NCBI RefSeq assembly: GCF_019649055.1
Contig: NW_026570249.1
Coordinates: forward strand, 992,001-1,056,000
Direction of reading: 5' to 3'
Length of the DNA: 64,000 nt
Source of the DNA: Paramacrobiotus metropolitanus
Taxonomy: Eukaryota > Tardigrada > Eutardigrada > Parachela > Macrobiotidae
Shown piece by piece: positions 57,601 through 64,000 of this stretch (positions are counted from its first letter, which is position 1; each line of letters starts with the position of its first letter). Under the pieces are notes generated by a model, which was not told the DNA's origin, searched no databases, and worked only from the letters and a program-made list of their open reading frames with translations. Position numbers and translations under genes: made by a program.

Positions 57601-60600
57601 TGAGGCTCAAGGGCGTGGCCAAAAAATTTAAGTGAATACCATAATACTAAATACTACTCTGTACTATTGCAATGCACTAGTGAAGCACTCGTACATTACT
57701 TTACGTAATAATAATTCAGAAAAACCTCCTCTTTTACCTAACTGTACGGTTAGTAAAAAAATAATATTATCTGCAGAGGTTAATAAGGCACTGTCAATCA
57801 CAACAAATTTACAAAAGCCGACTGCAGGTGCAATAGTACTGCACATTTTCATGCACAGCTGATTCCTATTGTTTCAGGATTTCTGTCCCGCGTACCAGTA
57901 CTTAGAGCGAATAACAGACAACATTTGTTTGCTATTTAACAAATTTTAGAAACACAATGCGGTCCACATAAAGTTTTGCCGTCCCGTACCTCTCAGCTGC
58001 AATACTACTACACTCGTACCGGTATTTAGTTTTTGATACTATTATGCCCGGCGACTTCCTGTTGAGCTTTGCAGATGATGTTAATTTTTTAAGCATTCGC
58101 ATTTATACATACCCTTCGGAAAAAAAATAGTAAACAGTTTAATATGACGTGAGCAGCCTGTACTGGTACTGCACTGGTGCATTGCAATAGTATGTGGTAT
58201 TATGGTATTCAGTTTAATTTTTTGGCCACGCCCTTGAGCCTCAGCACCTTAAATTATGTTTTTAATTATACTATGGGTATAAACTAAATTTCTGCAAAAT
58301 ATGAGAATTCTTTGAATTTGGACCAGAAAAATGTCCCTGGTGAAAGTAATTTACTGTCACTTGGTTTATGGCTCTTATGCGTGAAAATTCCTAATGGTGC
58401 TTCGATTATGTAGCTTCTTTGCTTTGCAGCCAAGTGATTTCAATATCGCCGCATATCAGGCATTTGATGTGTATGTGCAAGTAAGTCGGTGATGACCCAA
58501 AAGTGAATTTTAAGAAGAAACGAATAATAAAACGCTTTTACCAGACGTTGTTGGAGATTTACAAAAGTGGAAGTGGAAAGGAAGCATTTGGTGGAGCTTC
58601 TGTAGCGAATCACATGCTGCGAAAACGGTATAATACAACCGGTTTCGGAGCATTGTATATTGACAACGGAGGGCAGCGCCGATCTCGCCACTGTATTTTG
58701 GATCTAAATGTCACCAGCAAACTCTTCGAAGTAAGTGTGTTGTCGCCCAGAAAAAACTTTTAACAATTTATATTTTTTATTTGAAACCGTCTTTGAGTAA
58801 GTAGCGTAAATAGCGTATGTAGTTGATGATAGATCACATGAATTCTTGTAGCGAATAAATTACCTTTTCGCTTTGTTAAACAACAGCGTGCAAATAAATT
58901 GAAAAGTGGAGATTTAGGCGCATTGCGAGCTTATACAGTAATTGTGAAGGCCGAAAAGCGAGCTAGTCAATTATGCTATTATATAACAGATACAGACTGT
59001 AAAAATTGAACTACAGTATAATCAGACAAGTGGAAACGAGATAGTAGAGGAGACAGAGATGACCTTTCCACATTCCGCCTAAGGAAGTGGCCGGTACATG
59101 GTACCAAAGTCGAGTACATGCACGAAATCTATCACTTCGCGCACTCCCCAACTCTTTTTCTCTTGTTTTATGATATTCTGTAGCCAAATGATTGTATACA
59201 CTGGCTTGAAAACCGTTTGTGCGCGCAACATCCGGTTCTCAAGTTATGGCTGTTAGAATGCATTTAGGTGTACCAGAAGTCTCATTATGGACCGATCTCC
59301 TTAAAATTTTGCACGTAAATGCACATAACCACGAAGAACGTTTCTACACCAGTTGACTGTTCTTGCATCTTTTTTAGTTTTTAAAATGAAATCTTTTCTT
59401 TTCTTATAATGAATCTTTTCTAGTTTTTAAAAGAAATTCAAAAATTTTAAAATTCATTTTAAAATTAAAAAATCATGGACACGAGTAAAACAGCTTGTAG
59501 GAAAGACGTTAGTTTAACGTGTAACTACCGTTAGGTGAAAAGAGGCGTGTCAATTTTAGCCGTCTACTAACGTTTAGCTAAGATTTTTTTGCAAGTTTTT
59601 TTACTCGGGGGAAGTTTGGATCGGCGTAACAACGATCTTCTTGGCCTGTAAACTTTTTTGGAATTCGCTAACAGCCATGACTGCCGAACCGGATGTTGCG
59701 CGCACAAACGGTTTTCACGTCAGTGTATACAAATCGTCTAGCTACAGAATGTCATAACCCGCAACAAAAATGCTTTTGGGAGTGCGCGAAAGTGAAAGTT
59801 TTCGTGCATTTGCACGAATTCGGAACCATGTACCGGGCCATTTCCCTTAAGAAATCTAAAGTTTGTCAAAGAACAGGATCGGAGAGAAATTTTTAATGTT
59901 CGACAAGTAAACTATATACACGTAGGCTAAAACATAAGAGTATATAGCTAAAACATAAGAGTATATTAACTATATACACGTAGGCTAAAACATGAGAGTA
60001 TATTAATGTCTAAATTATAAAGACAAAGTAAGCAATTAAATTGCTGAGCCACTCTTTCAGACAGTGATTTATTATGAACCCTACTTGAAAAAGATGGACA
60101 ACGACGACGGCATGGTACTGGACTTTGGTGGCGGGCCACCGCCTCGAAACGAACCCATATGTGGATATCTTGGAACTAAATGCAAACCAGGTGGCTCGAG
60201 TGTTGTAGTTAAAAGACTATAAGTACTTCTGCGTTAAATGTAACTGAAGCGGCAATTTAAATTGCAGCCGACAATATTCTTACGCGAACGCTTCCATCGG
60301 TCATCGCAGCACTGGCTGTTCTGGCCGTGTTCTTCTGGCTTCTTTTCAAGTAATTTTACAAGTTTATGTGTATGTTTCATTTATAAAAAGTTAAAAAATC
60401 TGTAAGACGTCGTTGCACTGTTTATAGGCGTTTGAGTCGCGAACAGCAGATTAAAAGTAACATTTGGTCACTGGACGCTACTCTTCTCGAGCCGGCTACC
60501 GGCGTCAGTGTGTCATCCGCCTCTTTCAAATCCAGCAAAAAGGTGACGCTACCCGATAATTTCGTTCCAGTATTTGTTTTGATTAGCAGGATTCGATGAT

Positions 60601-62792
60601 GCGAGGGTGTTTCTTTTTACAGTTGAATAATTCGATGCATCATCATTACGAGAAACCAGATTATCGGTACAAAGGCGAACCGGTAGGCGTGCACATTTAT
60701 CTGCGAAAGCATGGTCGGAAGGTGTTGGACAAGCGCAATGACAAAAAATTACTGATGCAAGTAAGCATAATGCGACGCGTAGGAAGCGTTTGTAATCTCG
60801 CAATAACCGGTTGTTTGTGACAATTACCAGTACGTTCGGTTTAACAGATTATGCAAGCGTCGCATCCCAACATTGTGCCCTTTCTGGGGGTGTGCCTGCA
60901 GAATGAGCGGGTATACTTCTTGGAAAAATTCTGTTCCCGAGGGAGTCTTGTCAATGTGTTGCTGGATACGAATCAGTATTCCGATTGGGAGCTAAGGTGT
61001 TCGCTTATCAATGACCTTATCGAGGTAACTTAAGTAAAGTGCCCCACTGCGTATTCTCAAACCATTCATTAAAGAACAGAATTTGTAATGTTCAGACTTT
61101 AACATCTTTTCACGCTCGTTATAACCAAGTACGATGTCTCGGCATTGCGCAGAAAGTTAAACATCCTTATTTGCAGGGACTATGCTACATCCATGACAGT
61201 CCTCTAAAGCGCCACGGTTCACTTTTGCCATCCGTTTGTTTAATTGACACGCGGTTTACTCTGCTCATTTCCCAACTGGGTTTCGTTGATCTCGTGGGAC
61301 CGGCCCACAATCTGATCGCTATCGACAAGCACGGCAATCTCATGGACGAAAGTGACCGGTGGGCGGTGTCATCTATGAATCTGAGAGCCAGTGAGGAGCG
61401 GGCCCTAATGGATGCCAGCGGCGATATTGTGCGCCTGGGTCGCATTATTGAGGAAACACTATTAGCCGCGGACACCAGTGCTCCGCCGACAGAGACACAA
61501 ACTAGTCTGCAAAAACTGGTTACGTCATGTTCTAGTAATGTAAATCCGAAACTGCATCCAACGACGAAGGTTATCCGAGATCGCTTCCGCCGTATCTGTA
61601 AAATCAAAGGTGATGGCTTGTTAGTGAATATCTTGGCGCGGATGGAAACATACGCGGCGCAACTGGAAAAGCAGGTGCAGGAACGTAGTGCGGCACTGGC
61701 TAAGGAGAGAGCGATCTGCGATGAATTACTGCTAGAAGTGCTGCCCAGGTATGTATGTACAATATGTACTCGTGTACAGCAGGTATAGTCCTAAAAAAAT
61801 ATATGCAGTACCGTCATGTTTTGTGCCGGTATCTCTGCATTTAGATTCAAATGGGCCGACCGGGCGTGTGGTATTTCCGTGATATGTATAAAGTAGGATA
61901 TGTTTACAGGTGGATTCTGGATCAACTATATTCAGGCAGCAAAATTACACCAGAGGTGTTTTCGTCTTCCACAATATTCTTTAGTCATATATGGGGATTC
62001 CTGCATTTCGTATCCACCCACAGTCCACTGCAAACCTTCAGCGTCATCAGTAGTTTATTTGTAAAGTTTGATAAAATTGTGCCTAATTTTAATGTCTACA
62101 AAGTGGAAACCGTGGAAGACCAGTACATGGTATACACGCCCGTTTACAGCCCGACTGAGATTAATGGAAAAAATTTGTTGTGAAAGGCTTTGCTTAACAG
62201 GTTTTCAGTGGACAAAGTGATACTGGGAAGTACGAACATGCGGTGGAAATTTGCCGAATGGCACTGTCTTTCCGAATTTCGTTTTCCCAGACACGCAGCG
62301 ACGGTTTATTACAGTTCATGGCTGGCGCACATACCGGTACGCAGAGTAATTAATACTATGACCTTTGAATTTTAATAATGCTTTGCGTCACCTGATGACT
62401 AACGAAATCTATAGGTCCATGCGCCGCCGGAGTGATAGGGCATAAATGTCCTCGATACTGTTTGTATGTATGACAAATCTGCATTTAAAACACTCCACTG
62501 CAGCTAACACGTGAATATTTTGTAGATTCGGAGACAGTGTTAATGTTGCGTCACGAATATCGACAAGCAGCAAACCTTCCCGCATCCACCTTTCGGCTTC
62601 CACTGCAGAAAGTATTCAGAAATGCCCGGAATTCGTTGTAAAACAACGCGGACTAACCTCGCTGAAAGTATGAGTTTACTGTAGGATCTGTGATAGCAAA
62701 ACAGCAATTACTAAAAAACTATAAATTTTCTTTTCAAACAGGGAAGAGGGGAAATGCAAACATTCTGGCTGAACTCGTCCTCGCAGAATTGA
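54696..62792 (+). CDS. Receptor guanylyl cyclase 2, with altered metal-binding site
   Basis: About 19 exons. ATG 54696 opens a signal peptide (CCLWLLWFAGLASS) and an ANF-receptor-type extracellular domain spread over 54696-60190. The membrane helix is at ~60275-60350 (VIAALAVLAVFFWLLF). The kinase-homology region covers ~60428-61749 (HPNIVPFLGVCL, RGSLVNVLL, HGSLLPSVCLID; ends CDELLLEVLPR). Cyclase exons: ~61900-62129 (FFSHIWGF, VYKVETVED), 62202-62333, 62416-62470 (AAGVIGHKCPRYC), 62526-62664 (FGDSVNVASRI) and 62742-62792 (GRGEMQTFWL, then stop). All joins keep frame. The first metal-binding Asp is His (codon 61986-61988); the second Asp, Glu and Cys for guanine, Asn and Arg remain. Same loss occurs in cyclase 1 with a different residue. 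Confidence 0.85.
56893..56969. repeat. Palindrome cluster in an intron of receptor cyclase 2
   Basis: A perfect palindrome CTAGGCTTATAAGCCTAG at 56893-56910, and a hairpin with 18-base arms (56928-56945 and 56952-56969; one mismatch, 6-base loop). The wider arms also match in inverted fashion. Confidence 0.75.
57499..58342. mobile_element. Foldback/MITE-like element with ~180-bp inverted arms
   Basis: Left arm 57499-57685 and right arm 58168-58342 are imperfect inverted copies. Shared blocks include GAGGCTCAAGGGCGTGGCCA, TGCAGAAATTTAGT and ATTGCAATGCAC. The ~480-base centre has no protein-coding capacity. It lies inside an intron of receptor cyclase 2. Confidence 0.75.
59077..59850. mobile_element. 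Second foldback element with ~180-bp inverted arms
   Basis: Left arm 59077-59257 and right arm 59668-59850 are inverted copies, with near-identity around AAAACCGTTTGTGCGCGCAA and TCTGTAGC. The arms are unrelated to those of the element at 57.5 kb. The centre is non-coding. It lies in the next intron of the same gene. Confidence 0.75.
59911..60004. repeat. Short tandem repeat
   Basis: A 35-base unit starting ACTATATACACGTAGGC occurs at 59911 and 59969 with a truncated copy (GCTAAAACATAAGAGTATAT) between them. Confidence 0.85.
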
Positions 62793-63009
62793 GTAAAACC
62801 GCTAAAATGGAAGCTCAAACGCAGATAAAATTTTCCACTAGGGAAATATAAGCATGCTCGATTTAACTTTGCAGTCGGCAAATATATGTAATGTTAGGAT
62901 TGCAATCTTGCCAGAAAAAGCATTAATAAAAGACAGAAGACAAAGTTTGATTGATACCTCCACGCAGTATTCCTACTGAAAATGCACAATTAGTTATTTA
63001 ATATGACGA

Positions 63010-63906
63010 TTAACGATCGTTAACATCGCGATGTTCTTGTCCTCTGGTGCGAGCACGGCGTTTTTCTTCCCAGTTCTGCTCTTCTCCCGATCCAAAAAGG
63101 CAGTACATTATTGCTCCGAAAATTCCCATAGCGGCGCTGATATAAAACACTATCCGCCAATTTTCCATAATCTGTCCGTTTGGGCCACCGGTAACCACCC
63201 CCACAACGTAAGGCGTAATGAAACCCGTCAGCATCGCCGGTGTCTGCGAAATCCCTCTCAGAATTCCTGAATACTGAGGTGAAAGGTCGATAAAGTTTGC
63301 ACCAATCGCCACGAACGAGGCACCGCCCAGACCGACTCCCACGTTGAGTAAAATCATTGCGAGATACGTGTTGCAGGTAAACCCCACACCCACCAGACAA
63401 ACTGATGGAATAACTAATCCAGTTACGTGGCTGACCTTTCGCACCACAGTCGTTGATGCGTAACCTTTTTGTTGCACCCAGTCTGATATAAAGGATGCGA
63501 TCTGCGTCAAGACGATGGAGGATAAATACGGCGAGGCGGATAAGAGACCGTTGGATTCCATATCAAAATGCAGTACATTGTTCAGATACGTCGGTAAATT
63601 GGTCATCAGTGTAAAGAAGGTCCAAGAGAAGACAAAATGACATAACATCACTGCGATGAACGGACGAGACGTCAGTGCTTTTCGCCACGGAAATCTTGCA
63701 TTCTTTTCATCCGGTGATGGCTTGGTGACGTCGAGAAACAGCTGCAGCTCCTCTTTGGAAATATGTGGATGAGTGGAAGGGCATTCGTAGACCAGGAGCA
63801 CCCAAAGGGCAAACCATATGCACCCCGTACTGCCAAAAAGATAAAATATGCTGGCCCATCCCCAGTTGCTTGCTAAATATCCAGATAGGGCTAGCGTCAC
63901 CACCTA
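63010..63906 (-). CDS. SLC17-type (sialin / anion cotransporter) MFS transporter, C-terminal part
   Basis: The last exon encodes ~297 residues and starts at an acceptor (ATCCTAG|GTGGTG) at about 63906, so N-terminal exons lie beyond the window edge. It has FSWTFFTLMTNLPTYLNNVL, a second-half helix set and GVGLGGASFVAIGANFIDLSPQYSG, followed by GFITPYVVGVV and WRIVFYISAAMGIFGAIMY, a combination characteristic of SLC17 anion transporters. C-terminus is charged (EEKRRARTRG). Substrate (sialate, phosphate, glutamate or other) cannot be assigned from this half. Confidence 0.88.
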
Positions 63907-64000
63907 GGATAATGATAACAATTTATTGCAGCTGTGCACATCGGTTTATTTTACAAAAATTTGCCTATTACCGGTATTAGCATCTTTGTAGTTTACTAAT

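Noticed and set aside
61185-61607. 140-codon minus-strand frame
   Set aside because: It is a shadow of the kinase-homology exon of receptor cyclase 2, whose plus-strand motifs are clear.

Overview
The window is animal nuclear DNA: split genes with GT-AG introns and a metazoan gene set (BET bromodomain protein, INO80C, receptor guanylyl cyclases, rhodopsin-type GPCR, phosphatidylinositol synthase, Mpv17 family, SLC17 family). Short introns and divergent receptor cyclases fit a small invertebrate genome. A tardigrade or other ecdysozoan is my guess, but the sequence does not prove it.

Bases 1 to about 16.7 kb are a Polinton/Maverick (adintovirus-like) element whose left end lies outside the window. 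All recognised genes are on the minus strand and tightly packed, often with overlapping starts and stops. From high to low coordinates they are: a zinc-ribbon protein with an intron, a protein-primed family B DNA polymerase with an intron, a small protein (broken), a BIR/IAP-like protein (broken), its small paralogue, a TATA-binding-protein homologue with a repeat tail, a packaging ATPase, a small membrane-active protein, a proline-rich repeat protein, an integrase with chromodomain (one frameshift), penton, basic core protein, major capsid protein, adenain-type protease and two small membrane proteins. Thus both the morphogenesis module and the replication/integration module are present, plus two unusual accessory genes (TBP, BIR). 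Single-base frameshifts in integrase, polymerase, BIR, TBP tail and one paralogue indicate decay or homopolymer assembly errors. Intergenic gaps hold a repeated two-hairpin plus T-run motif with compensatory base changes, a candidate non-coding RNA family. A 99-bp tandem array and a hairpin mark the right end.

From 17 kb on is host DNA. Minus strand: a secreted VWC-like protein (18.6-20.7 kb), a four-exon GPCR (22.5-24.2 kb), receptor guanylyl cyclase 1 (26.5-32.1 kb) and a long-form BET protein (34.6-41.5 kb). Plus strand: phosphatidylinositol synthase (43.9-45.3 kb). Minus strand: a possible small membrane gene (46 kb), INO80C (47.0-49.3 kb) and an Mpv17/PMP22 protein (50.7-52.8 kb). Plus strand: receptor guanylyl cyclase 2 (54.7-62.8 kb). 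Minus strand: the 3' part of an SLC17-type transporter (63.0 kb to the edge).

Both receptor cyclases have lost the first metal-binding aspartate of the cyclase domain while keeping other active-site residues. Several foldback elements lie in introns and intergenic DNA.
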